A stretch of DNA of 17,176 bases from NCBI GenBank assembly GCA_026770595.1, contig MU634026.1, forward strand, positions 1-17,176, in the 5' to 3' direction. Under the pieces are notes generated by a model. The model had not been told where the DNA came from. It searched no databases and saw only the letters and a program-made list of their open reading frames with translations. Source of the stretch: Ochromonadaceae sp. CCMP2298. Taxonomy: Eukaryota; Sar; Synurophyceae; Ochromonadales; Ochromonadaceae. The translations under genes were made by a program, and so were the position numbers. Below are positions 9,145 through 17,176 of the stretch, piece by piece; the stretch's first letter is position 1; each line of letters begins with the position of its first letter.

Positions 9145-9657
9145 GGTGCTGCTCCAGGGCGCCCTGGCTCGCAGTACTGATGACGCGGAGGCGCGCGGCA
9201 CAGACCACCACGCGAGCGGAGAGTCGCCGCAGCGAGAGCTGGTACAGCTCGCGGGGAGAGTGTTTCCTTGTGATGAATGTGTCAACATTAACTGCAGCAG
9301 CGACACCAAACATTGGGTCTCCCGCCAATTCCTCGATCTTAAAAGTTATAACCCTTTCCTCGATCTTAAAAGAAAGGGTTATAACTTTTGATTGGTCCCA
9401 ACTTTTTGTACGGTCCCCTTTTGAGTCTGTGGCTGCCCGGCAGCCGTCGATTTTGCCCTCACTGAGATCTGTTTCTCTGAGAATGGCCTCGAAAACGTAT
9501 TTTGAGTGTGGAAGGAGTGCACACATTTTGTGACATCCACTCAACTGGGAGAGCACCCAAGACACAGCAAGCTTGGAGGAGGAGGCAATCTGTTGTGAGT
9601 CTCTTCGTCCCCACCTCTCCACATTACTGTCTTGATTTCTCCCCGCGATCAACAAGG
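9145..9657. promoter_or_regulatory. Divergent promoter region between the cyclase and eL21 genes
   Basis: 513 bp between two start codons facing away from each other. At its centre is a perfect 18-bp inverted repeat (9341-9358 and 9372-9389, arm AAAAGTTATAACCCTTTC, spacer 13 nt). It overlaps a direct repeat of CCTCGATCTTAAAAG (from 9331 and 9358) and is bracketed by CCAAT at 9325-9329 and its complement ATTGG at 9391-9395. A pyrimidine-rich stretch (about 9600-9645) precedes the eL21 ATG and may mark its transcription start. Minus-strand open frames across this region are not supported as exons. Confidence 0.55.
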
Positions 9658-10383
9658 ATGCCGCACAGCTTTGGTTACCGCGCGCAGACGCGTACCCTTT
9701 TCAAGAAGGCGTACAAGACCAACGGTAGATGCTCCACCACCACCTACCTGAGGAATTTCAAGGTAACCAGCGGACTCCATTTAACTGGCGCGGCTGCGGA
9801 TGCTCTTTTCACTGCTCATTGGATTATACTGAACCATATCTCTTTCCTCACTACCCCGATTACAGAGAGGAGACTATGTTGACATCAAGGTGGACTCGTC
9901 CATCCACAAGGGCATGCCCTTCAAGTACTACCACGGCAGAACCGGTGTTGTGTTCAACGTGAACAAGAGAGCCGTCGGCGTCATCGTGAACAAGGAGGTG
10001 AGCTTAATTTTCAGCAGGCATTTGTACTGTCCTTGGGATGGAGCTTCGCCGATGCAGTTTTTTGGAGCGATTTGATTGGAGCCTTCGCCAACTAACTTCC
10101 TCTTCTCCCAATGCGCTCTCGACCACTCTCAAAATAGGTCAACGGCCGTATCCTGCGCAAGCAGCTGCACATCAGCTTGCCCCACGTCAAGCCCTCCACT
10201 TGCCAGAAGCAGATCATCGAGCGCAAGAAGTCTAACGAGGCCCACAAGAAGGCAGTGAGAGAGGGGACCGCCACGAAGGCGAACCTCAAGAGAATTCCCA
10301 AGCAGCCCAAGAGCGGCTACTTCTTCGGCCAGGAGGAGAAGCCCGAGACGATCCAGCCCCTTCCTTACATCGATCTTGTTTAA
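9658..10383 (+). CDS. RPL21: 60S ribosomal protein eL21 (3 exons)
   Basis: Exons 9658-9762, 9866-9997 and 10138-10383 join in phase 0 at both introns (103 and 140 nt, GT-AG) and give 160 residues, the usual length of eL21. Family hallmarks: the N-terminus [12 protein letters not shown], the [26 protein letters not shown] block (about 37-60), [14 protein letters not shown], and the C-terminal PLPYIDLV. The protein is a basic component of the large cytosolic ribosomal subunit. Intron 1 falls directly before RGDYVDIK, and intron 2 falls between NKE and VNGR. The protein is complete with no odd residues. It is transcribed away from the cyclase gene and shares its upstream region. Confidence 0.97.
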
Positions 10384-10835
10384 AGCAAGGATGTTTATAT
10401 AGATCGGGTTAGTTGATAGCGGGGACAGTAGCGGCTCGCCGTCGATGGTGAAGTAATTTGTTAATCGATGGCTTGTTGATTTCACGTGTTCCACAGCAAA
10501 TATCCTTTGCTTTTTGCGGGCTGGCTTCGTTTGGAGGAATTTGATTCGGAACTCCTCACACGAAGGCGGACGCTGACACAATGAGCAGCAATAAGGCGTG
10601 GAACAGTTTTGGCTTATGGTGTAATCGTATTGCCTTGTCGTTCATGGACATACAAGTGTTGGCGCTCGTTTGCACGCACAGGAACCCCAAGCAACCTAAT
10701 TTACCGATACTCTCTCCAGGGCCTCGTGCAGTGGGTAGTTCCCAGGGAAGGTAGTTCCGGAAATGAGAATAGAAATGGAGAGTTTGTTCATTTATACAAT
10801 ATTACACATTTATTCATCTACTCTGTTACATATAT
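10384..10835. other. Convergent intergenic region after eL21
   Basis: Holds the 3' ends of eL21 (plus) and the EF-hand gene (minus). On the minus strand, AATAAA hexamers occur at 10840-10835 (overlapping the stop) and 10814-10809, suitable as a polyadenylation signal for the EF-hand gene. A plus-strand frame of 57 codons begins at ATG 10581 or nearby, but it has no recognisable features. I see no RNA gene. Confidence 0.5.
10809..10814 (-). terminator. Polyadenylation signal of the EF-hand gene
   Basis: AATAAA on the minus strand, 21 nt past the TAA stop at 10836-10838. A second copy overlaps the stop itself. Confidence 0.5.
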
Positions 10836-11441
10836 TTATTCAGCTTGCACTCTACCATCCATGGAATCCAAATCTGCAATACTCGACACATCTACATATG
10901 GTTTGCGCTTCTTATCCACAATGATGCCGTTTTCATCCACCTCCAGTCCCAGTACCCTGCTGAGAGTCTCATCATCCATACTACTGTTTAGCATGTCCTC
11001 GAAGTCGTGGATCACAATAGTCTCCAGGATCTCGTACTCATTCTCACTGTAAAGGTTGCCAGCAGTATCATAGTCTCCGCGGCATATGATGTACTCTAGT
11101 TCATCGATCGTGCCATTTTTGTTCTCATCGCAGGCCTGGAAGTACGATATAATGTCCTCCTCTGATTGAAACTCCTGAAAACTATCTCGGACAGTTCCGA
11201 ACTCGATTCCCTCGTTCGGACTGTCCGCCCCTCTATCCCCTCTATCCTGCAGTCGCATGAGAGCTCGGAACTCGGTTAGGCAACTCTCCTGCAGGTAGCT
11301 GTCGAGAAGGTACGGGAGCTTTTCACGCAATGTCAAGCCTTGCCAAGCTTCATAGACAACCATGTCCATGCTTCGAAGCTCCACGTGGAACCCTTCAATC
11401 AGCTGAGCTAACCACAACAGCACCACCGCTGGACGCAACAT
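10836..11441 (-). CDS. Small secreted or ER-lumen EF-hand protein
   Basis: Uninterrupted frame of 201 residues. The chosen ATG (11441) begins a typical signal peptide (MLRPAVVLLWLAQLIEG), so the product should enter the secretory pathway; no KDEL-type retention signal ends the protein (it ends VQAE). Residues 105-116, DENKNGTIDELE, are a textbook calcium-binding EF-hand loop (D1, N3, N5, G6, I8, D9, E12). A second acidic turn, DYDTAGN (123-129), has the DxDxxG start but lacks a proper position-12 ligand and is too close for a standard EF pair. The rest is acidic and helical in character. A longer form from an in-frame ATG near 11565 is possible but would bury the signal peptide. I do not know a named orthologue. 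It is divergent from the secreted module protein at 12013. Confidence 0.72.
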   Translation of the reverse strand: MLRPAVVLLWLAQLIEGFHVELRSMDMVVYEAWQGLTLREKLPYLLDSYLQESCLTEFRALMRLQDRGDRGADSPNEGIEFGTVRDSFQEFQSEEDIISYFQACDENKNGTIDELEYIICRGDYDTAGNLYSENEYEILETIVIHDFEDMLNSSMDDETLSRVLGLEVDENGIIVDKKRKPYVDVSSIADLDSMDGRVQAE

Positions 11442-12012
11442 TGATGCGGTGCTTGTCAGTCTCGGCGCAGCTTCTGCTGCTGAGAGGTGGCTGCCGGTCA
11501 CAACGACGATAGAACGTGCACACCGATGCCCAAAGGAATACAAGCAGTAGGTTCCTACCCCCATTCGACTGGGTGTGACTTCCACCTTCCGCTTCCAACA
11601 GTCCAAGATCTCCTCACAACTCGGCAGTGTGGACAAAAGCTGTCAAAAGATCGATTCCCAAGGTCCCGATTTTCAAAACGGACCTCCTCGGTTCCAACTG
11701 GGATGATACAGATCCTGGAAGAGTTCGATGTCGCGGCTGCCATTCTGTACGGCAGCTACGGTAGCTGTGGATGCGGCGGAGGCGGCGTGGCGGCGCGAAG
11801 GGACGAGATCAAGCCTTGCGAAACACAGCGCGTGCAGCTGTGAGGTACGACTATAGGTTCCCAGCGCAGCTACGGTAGGATGCAGGGATAGGATGCTAAT
11901 CCTATGAACCTTTCCCATAGATGCGCAGCATCGGATTTTGGCTAACGAAACTGCGATCCTACCTCGCGACACAACACACAATCAACCTCCCCGACACCCA
12001 GCTTCATTCCGA
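11442..12012. promoter_or_regulatory. Divergent promoter region of two secreted-protein genes
   Basis: 571 bp between the EF-hand ATG (11441, minus) and the ATG at 12013 (plus). GCAGCTACGGTAG occurs twice in direct orientation (about 11753 and 11867), about 115 bp apart. GGATGC/GGATAGGATGC words follow the second copy. A GCG-rich triplet run at about 11770-11795 produces spurious Gly/Ala open frames. No TATA box is evident. Confidence 0.4.
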
Positions 12013-13099
12013 ATGATGAACACGCTCGCCATCTTCCTCGGGGCTCTACTGCTGCTCCTCGCATTCGAGATGTCAGCTGCAGCCAACCAGAAGCGCAAGC
12101 TGACCAAGCCAACCAAGCCGATCAAGCAACCCACCGCACGCCCCACTAGGAAGGCACCCCCCGCACCCCCCGCACCCACCCACAGGCCTGTCTAGAAGAC
12201 CACCCCTGCACCCACCGAGACCCCCACCGAGCCGCCGACTCCGTCTCCGACACCGCGTGGAACACCGGCGCCCTCAACGCGCGTCTCGCAATTGCTGGGC
12301 AACACGGACGACGCTCTGGAGAACACTGAGACGGTGCAGCAGGAGGTGTGCCCGGGCGAGAGAGTAGTCTTCGATGCCTGTTTGGTGCCCCCCCCCCGGC
12401 TTGGAAGACACCTTCCTGCGCCTCTACCGGGACGGAGTCCAGGTGGCCTTCAACGATGATAGGTTTTATTTATTTGTCTTGCTTTGTTTCTTTGTCTATC
12501 TGTCTATCTACCTGTCTCCAAACCCTAACCGCCCTCTCCCTATCCCCCCCCCGTCTCTCTTCAACGACAACAGCTACCTGCATGGAAACAGCGATTTCTG
12601 CTCCCTCATTGACTACACCTACACCGACGCGGGTGACAGCTGCACTACACTGGAGTTGCAGCTGGGCTGCTTTGGATCTGTTGACTGCCAGATGACGCTA
12701 TCGGTGGACTTCCTCCCGGTCAACGTCTTCCCCTTCACCACGGAGCTGCTGAGATTCACAGAATTTGCGACCACGAACGTTGAGTCGGTGGTGCAGGAGG
12801 CGTGCCCGGGCGATGTGCTTTCGTTCTCCACCTGCACTCTATCATTCCCAGGCTTTGAGGACAGCTACATCCGGCTTTTCCAGGACGATGTGCAGGTGGC
12901 GGAGAACGACGACAGCGCGGGGCCTGACTCCTGCTCTGTCATCCACTACACATACCTGGGCACAAACTGCGAGACAGTGGTGCTGCAGCTGGGCGGCGGT
13001 GCCTTGGGAGGCTCCAGCCAGATGACTGCGTCGGTGGACGTCACTACGACGACAGATGCTCCGACGGAGGCACCCACGTCGTCTCACACCCCTGTTTAA
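12013..13099 (+). pseudogene. Secreted protein with two tandem PPC-like modules, frame broken twice
   Basis: The frame starts MMNTLAIFLGALLLLLAFEM (signal peptide), followed by a Lys/Thr/Pro stalk. It is stopped by TAG at 12193-12195, although the same frame continues as a Pro/Thr stalk (KTTPAPTETPTEPPTP) into a module. In the C run 12388-12397 there are 10 C where 9 would keep the frame. After that the frame is open to TAA at 13097-13099, with a 111-nt intron at 12463-12573. Two modules of about 85 residues share a pattern: CPG...F..C...PG.ED..(I/L)RL..D.VQVA.NDDS, then C-S-(L/V)-I-x-Y-T-Y, C, LQLG. This resembles the beta-sandwich of bacterial pre-peptidase C-terminal (PPC) domains; the resemblance is by eye and weak. 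The Thr-rich tail has no clear GPI signal. Two lesions suggest a recent pseudogene; a one-base assembly error could explain the C run but not the TAG. The expressed part could still be a short secreted peptide. Confidence 0.62.
12463..12573 (+). other. 111-nt intron flanked by a near-direct repeat
   Basis: Placed by comparing module 1 with module 2: removing it restores NDD-S continuity. Donor AG|GTTTTA is weak, acceptor CAACAG|C is good. It contains a CTGT/CTAT tetranucleotide repeat. The 15 bases ending at the donor (CTTCAACGATGATAG) match the last 15 of the intron (CTTCAACGACAACAG) at 12 of 15. Length is a multiple of three and the intron has no stop in frame. Confidence 0.65.
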
Positions 13100-13285
13100 C
13101 CTCCGTTTTACCCCTATTTAACCCCTGGAGCTTGTCGTGCCGAACACTAACTTGCATTTTAACCATGAGTAGAGGGTGGCGAGTTTCGATACTTATACGC
13201 TTCTTACTATACCTACACTGAAACTCTCCTGGTATGAACAAAATGCACACATTTCCACAGTCTGTACGCCCTGCTCGCCTTTCGC

Positions 13286-16200
13286 CTAGTCCCAATCCTC
13301 CATATTGTATTCGTTCATAATATGCGTGTTTTCTCGAATGCCCTTGTAAATGTGCTCCTTTATCTCCTTCTTGGCGTTGAAGATTCCCTCCTTGTCTCCG
13401 GCATAGCGCTGGTTCAGCTTCCCCCACAGCTTCAAACGCGCCTGTGCTGCTGACTGCTCGTCCGTAGATGAGACGGAAGCACTGCTCGATACCCCCCTCC
13501 CTCCCGCCCCACCCCCTGGGCTTCTTACCCCGCCCCCGTCCCCTGTCGGCTTGAGCGGACTTCCTCCCGATGACATTCGCGCAATGTATTCCACGATCTC
13601 CTGTTGCACGTCCACTGCCTCCTCCTGAGACTCCGCCTCCAGGGCCGACAGAGAGGGCGCGTCTCGAAAGCTGTCCCCCTCCTCCTTGATGCGTCTGGTG
13701 TTTGTGTTGTAGTGGATGGAGTTAGTGGCGTCCTGCCCCGGATGGCGCATAATGGAGCGCACACGTGCGTAGCTCTCGTCTGACAGCACCTCTCCTGCGG
13801 ACAGGTGGGACTTCGCAGGTACCATAGGCCTCCCATGCCCCTGCCCCTGTCCCTGCGCCTGGCTGGTGCTCGGAGGCTCCTTCCCCCTGCTGAATACCTT
13901 CGAACTGAGACGAGAAAACAACCCGCTAACACCCGCATCTCCTCCACCGCTCCCCCCTCCCATACCGGACTCCCCCGCTTCAGGCTCCGCGGCGGGCTTG
14001 CCGGGCGGTATGTATATCACCGGCGCGCCAACACCCACACTGGAGTTGATTATTCCCTCCAGCGCTCTGTCGCTAAAGTCATCCTGAAGCGGGTCCGCCG
14101 TATCTGATCGCTGGTGCTGACCGAACCTAGAGCGGTTCCCCAGTTCCCTGTGCGTGTACGAGTTCGTGCTGTGCTGGTACACGTACCCCATATCCAGCAG
14201 CGCAGCGCCCTCCCAAGCGTTTGCGGGTAAGAGAGTCTTATCATCAACTGAGTCCACCGGGTAACCCCCGTCTCCTAGAGGCTCCCTGGCCGCATCGTCC
14301 AATTCGAGGTCGAAGTTGTACAGGGGCAAATCCGCCGTGGGGGATAGGTAGTTACGCGGGTCAGAGTGGAAGTCGGGGTCGGAATTCTCCAGTCTGGAGA
14401 GATAGGACTGCGTCTGGCTGTGCAGGGCGGCCTTGTACAGTGGCCCCACACCTGCTCCCGCTCCTGCGCCCGTACCCGCACCGGGTTTCCCGTGTTTGTC
14501 TGTGGAGAGCTGTGCTGCCAGCGACTGCGTGCTGATGAACACCATGGCTCCGGGGTCGGCAGAGGGGATACGGCTGAGCGTCTTAGTGCCCTGGCTCAGG
14601 CCCTGCAACTGCACAAGGCCGCCATGTTCTGGATGTCCCTGTTCCTGGTGTCCTTGATAATCATGGTGTCCTGGATAATCATGATGACCTTGGTGAGATT
14701 GGTGTCCCTGCCCCACATGCCGCTTATGCCCCACATGCCCCATACCCGTATACTCCTGAGGTGCGGGGCTGTATATGCACAGTATAGGCGCCTCCTGCGA
14801 GCGCACCGTGGAGGGTGAGCTGGTTCCATACAGGGAGGGCAGCTTCCCCAGAGCATGCACGCTAATGTCGTACGCATCGCCCCCCGCCCACGCCCCTGCC
14901 CCCACACCTGCGCCTGTATCTGCTCCTGCCCATGCGTCTTCGCCTGCGTCACCTGCCGTGATGGGGCTCAGCAGGGAGGGGCTCAGCACGCCCCCCTGGC
15001 TCACCCGCCGCAGGTCCAGGTCCGGGGGCAAAACATGATTCTTACTACCCCCATGCGCGTGCAGAGGCAGCGGCACACTGAATCCCCTCTCGGTGGGCTT
15101 TTGGTCCAGAAGCGCCATAGCCTCGGTGGCCTTTTTGACCAGCTCCTCGCGCTGCATTTTCCTCAGCTGCAGGTCCATATTACGCGCCACTGCCTCTGGC
15201 GAGCTCACATCTACCTCCTTCTTCCTCTTGGCGAACTTGAGATCTTCCGCCTGCGAGGTCTCCCACATCGCCTCCATCTGCAGGTCCGATATGCGATCTC
15301 TGTCCGCTATGTGGGATTTCATCATTTGGTCTGGGAAGAGCGTCTGCATGGACAGTAGCGGCTTGGGTGCTAATGAGACCTCGGGGAGGGGAATTTCTTC
15401 TTTCTTCATGAAAGTAAAGTTTATGAAGAGGTCGTCCAGGCGGCCCAGCAAGTTCTTCGCCTTGCCGTCCTCGTGGGCTGAGGTCGTAGAGGTTGTGGGT
15501 TGTGGGGAGGTGGGTTGGCAGAGTAGGGTGGCAGGATGTGAATAGGGTTGGAAGGTAAGGATCACACTGTGCTTCAAGGGGTAGGCCGACAGTACACTGT
15601 TGGCATACATTCTACTCAATACATGCACTTAAGACACGCAGTACATGCATTATCCTTAAAGCATTACCTCTCTTCAGCGCAGGAACGTGATAGACTCCGT
15701 CTGCTGCTCCCTCCACCGTGGGTCCGCTGGGGGCAGCCCGCGAAACGCCCGCTCCCCTAGTGGCGCTCAGCGCGGAGCCCGCTGTATCGAAGTGGTTATT
15801 AAGCGTGTTCAGCGTTTTCAGAGAGAAGCTGGAGGCCGAGTGGGCTATCTGCTTTGCCTTCTCTTTGCGCCCGAAGAGCGGCAGCATTCCATTGGAGGGG
15901 CTCCCGTCCTGACCGATGTTCTTTACACTGTAGGTGGAGCCGCCCGGTCCGGCGGAGTAGTTGGCTGGTCTTTTGGGGGGCGTGAGGGACCCAGAGCTGG
16001 AGGGAGAGTCTTGCGCATCTCTCAGGGGAGAGCTAGGCTTGTCCTTTTTATCCGCAGAGAGCTTGGACAGGAACAGGAACGAGCCAGAGCCCACAAAGGC
16101 CGCCAGCTTTCCCTTCTTCTTGGGCGTCACCAATTCCGACCCCGTGTCGGGCAGCAGCGCAGCGCCCTGTGCCTTCTTCGCGATCGCCTTTAGTTTGGCT

Positions 16201-16757
16201 ATAGATCTGATAGCGCCCACTGATTGTATCTCCCTCAAAGTGTTCTTCTGCGTAGCCTTGGCCATGAACTGCCTGTGCACGTCCAGCGCAGAGGCGTACT
16301 TGTTGCGGTCCTTCTCCACAAAGGTCCCGTACCCCTCGTCACTGTCGCTATCTGAATCAGACGACTCGTCGCTCACATGTCCCACCTTGCCCAATTCGTC
16401 CATGAAGTCCTCAAGCTGATGAGTCGCGTCTCTCTTCACCAGATCCAGCGCGTGGGAGTTGTTGGACACCACAGAGGCCGAGTCGTCGTTGTACGCGTGC
16501 TCCAGTCCGAAGGCAGACACGAACTTGTCCGCATTGTCGTCAGCGCCCATGTGAGACGCGGCAGTGATGACTGGAGTGCGCGACTTGATTTTGAAACTGA
16601 GCTGATTCGCAGCGAGTTGCTTCCTTATGTCTAGGTTCAACGCTGGGAGCTCATTGGCACTATCCTGTCGCTGCAGCTTTATGTTTTTGTCGATGTACTG
16701 CCGGTCGTGGTCGACATTCGAGAACAGATTGTGCCGACTCTGCGACGCCTTGTTCAT
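13286..16757 (-). CDS. Large low-complexity protein of unknown function (2 exons)
   Basis: Exons 16757-15668 and 15477-13286, with a 190-nt intron (GTAATG...CTCAG, long pyrimidine tract) in phase 1; 1093 residues, stop TAG. An in-frame TAA lies 12 nt upstream of the ATG, so the start is firm unless a further exon exists. There is no signal peptide or membrane segment. It is rich in Ser, Pro, Gly and charge. Notable parts are an acidic Ser/Asp run (SDESSDSDSDSDEG, about residue 130, CK2-like), a basic patch TPKKKGK, a charged helical stretch early in exon 2 (WETSQAEDLKFAKRKKEVD), a Gly-His repeat (GHHDYPGHHDYQGHQEQGH, encoded near 14640-14720), GAGTGAGAGAG-type repeats, and a conserved-looking charged C-terminus (LKLWGKLNQRYAGDKEG). 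I do not recognise the family. A cytosolic scaffold or regulatory protein is an inference from composition only. It ends 186 bp from the convergent gene at 13099. Confidence 0.72.
14600..14760. repeat. Gly-His-coding imperfect tandem repeat
   Basis: Repeated units related to GGTCAC/CATGAC/CATCAG on the minus strand (the plus strand reads as TCCTGG/TGATAATCATGG words) encode a stretch of alternating Gly-His, Gln and Asp-Tyr residues in the large unknown protein. The units are multiples of three bases. Confidence 0.65.
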
Positions 16758-17176
16758 CTCACTGCTCGCTTATCAGCTCTGCGATTGGTTAGAGGCTTTT
16801 TCGTGTACTTGTTGGCGGTGCTCCCCTCACAGCGCAAGATATGGGTTCCTACTTCGCGCAGTGGATGAACCGGGGGTTATGTGCTTCTGCATTCCCGCTG
16901 CGACGCGCGCGGACGCCACTGAAGGAGTCGTGTATTAACTCGGTGCCGGTTCGAGACGATCTGCACAGTACAAGAAGAACACTGCTGGAGAAAGAGAAGA
17001 GCCTCCTCCCCAGAAAGGTTTGAAGAAATTGGGGGATAAGTTTACTTCTCCACCTCTGTTGCCAGAAATTACTCTCACCAGATACCAGCCAAAATGTCCC
17101 TTTTATTTTCTGACTTTTGGGCGGGTTTACCCTTACCAATCGTGGGAAAATAAAACGCTTTATCTTGAGTGGAGGG
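16758..17176. other. Right-end region, possible divergent first exon
   Basis: Contains the promoter of the large unknown gene (ATG at 16757, minus). A plus-strand frame begins with ATG at 16841 (MGSYFAQWMNRGL...), runs 60 codons and meets AAG|GTTTGA at 17019-17020, which could be a splice donor. A CCAG acceptor-like site follows near 17066, but the joined frame soon stops. AAAATAAAA occurs at about 17147. I cannot recognise a product, so this is only a candidate exon of a gene running off the window. Confidence 0.25.

Noticed and set aside
9101-9655. Long minus-strand frame across the eL21/cyclase promoter
   Set aside because: It runs through the palindrome and direct repeats and is in a different frame from cyclase exon 1. 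No good donor joins it in phase to the voltage-sensor exons, and its sequence is not domain-like.
12520-12535. Telomere-like CCCTAA
   Set aside because: Only one copy, inside a pyrimidine-rich intron.
17066-17144. Second exon of a right-end plus-strand gene
   Set aside because: Joining AAG (17019) to the acceptor near 17066 gives only about 15 more codons before a stop, with no recognisable sequence.
1-17176. tRNA, rRNA or CRISPR array
   Set aside because: I saw no cloverleaf, rRNA core motif or regularly spaced repeat-spacer structure on either strand; all tandem repeats here are simple microsatellites or coding repeats.

Overview
This window comes from the nuclear genome of a microbial eukaryote. 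Genes are interrupted by short GT-AG introns of 89 to 237 nt whose phases join exactly. There is a eukaryotic ribosomal protein gene (eL21), signal peptides, a probable GPI-anchor signal, and a large voltage-sensor/cyclase fusion of a kind known in protists and algae. Coding sequence is fairly GC-rich, and introns carry simple repeats and homopurine/homopyrimidine tracts. The lineage cannot be fixed from the sequence alone; an alveolate, stramenopile, cryptophyte or similar alga/protist fits best. The standard GT donors argue against a dinoflagellate.

Layout, left to right. Positions 1-1010 hold nothing I can assign. Positions 1011-3134 (minus) hold a five-exon gene for a 557-residue, cysteine-rich secreted protein with a probable GPI anchor. 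Positions 3135-4071 are intergenic and contain a near-perfect 387-bp foldback element and a smaller inverted repeat. Positions 4072-9144 (minus) hold the main gene: six exons, 1430 residues. It encodes a four-helix voltage sensor without an ion pore, then a helix, a short ectodomain, another helix, a HAMP-like linker and a class III (IIIb-like) adenylyl cyclase domain broken up by low-complexity inserts. A 513-bp divergent promoter with a perfect palindrome bracketed by opposed CCAAT boxes separates it from the three-exon eL21 gene (9658-10383, plus). Positions 10836-11441 (minus) encode a small secreted EF-hand protein. It is divergent from 12013-13099 (plus), a secreted protein with two tandem beta-sandwich-like modules whose frame is broken by an in-frame TAG and a one-base excess in a C run. 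Positions 13286-16757 (minus) hold a two-exon gene for a 1093-residue, mostly low-complexity protein of unknown function. The right end (16758-17176) has only a doubtful first-exon candidate.

The genes do not form an operon-like pathway. eL21 is housekeeping. Three neighbours encode secreted or surface proteins, and the cyclase is a membrane receptor that could turn membrane voltage, and perhaps an ectodomain signal, into cAMP. The pore-less voltage-sensor cyclase, its altered metal-site residue and the foldback element are the most interesting items here.
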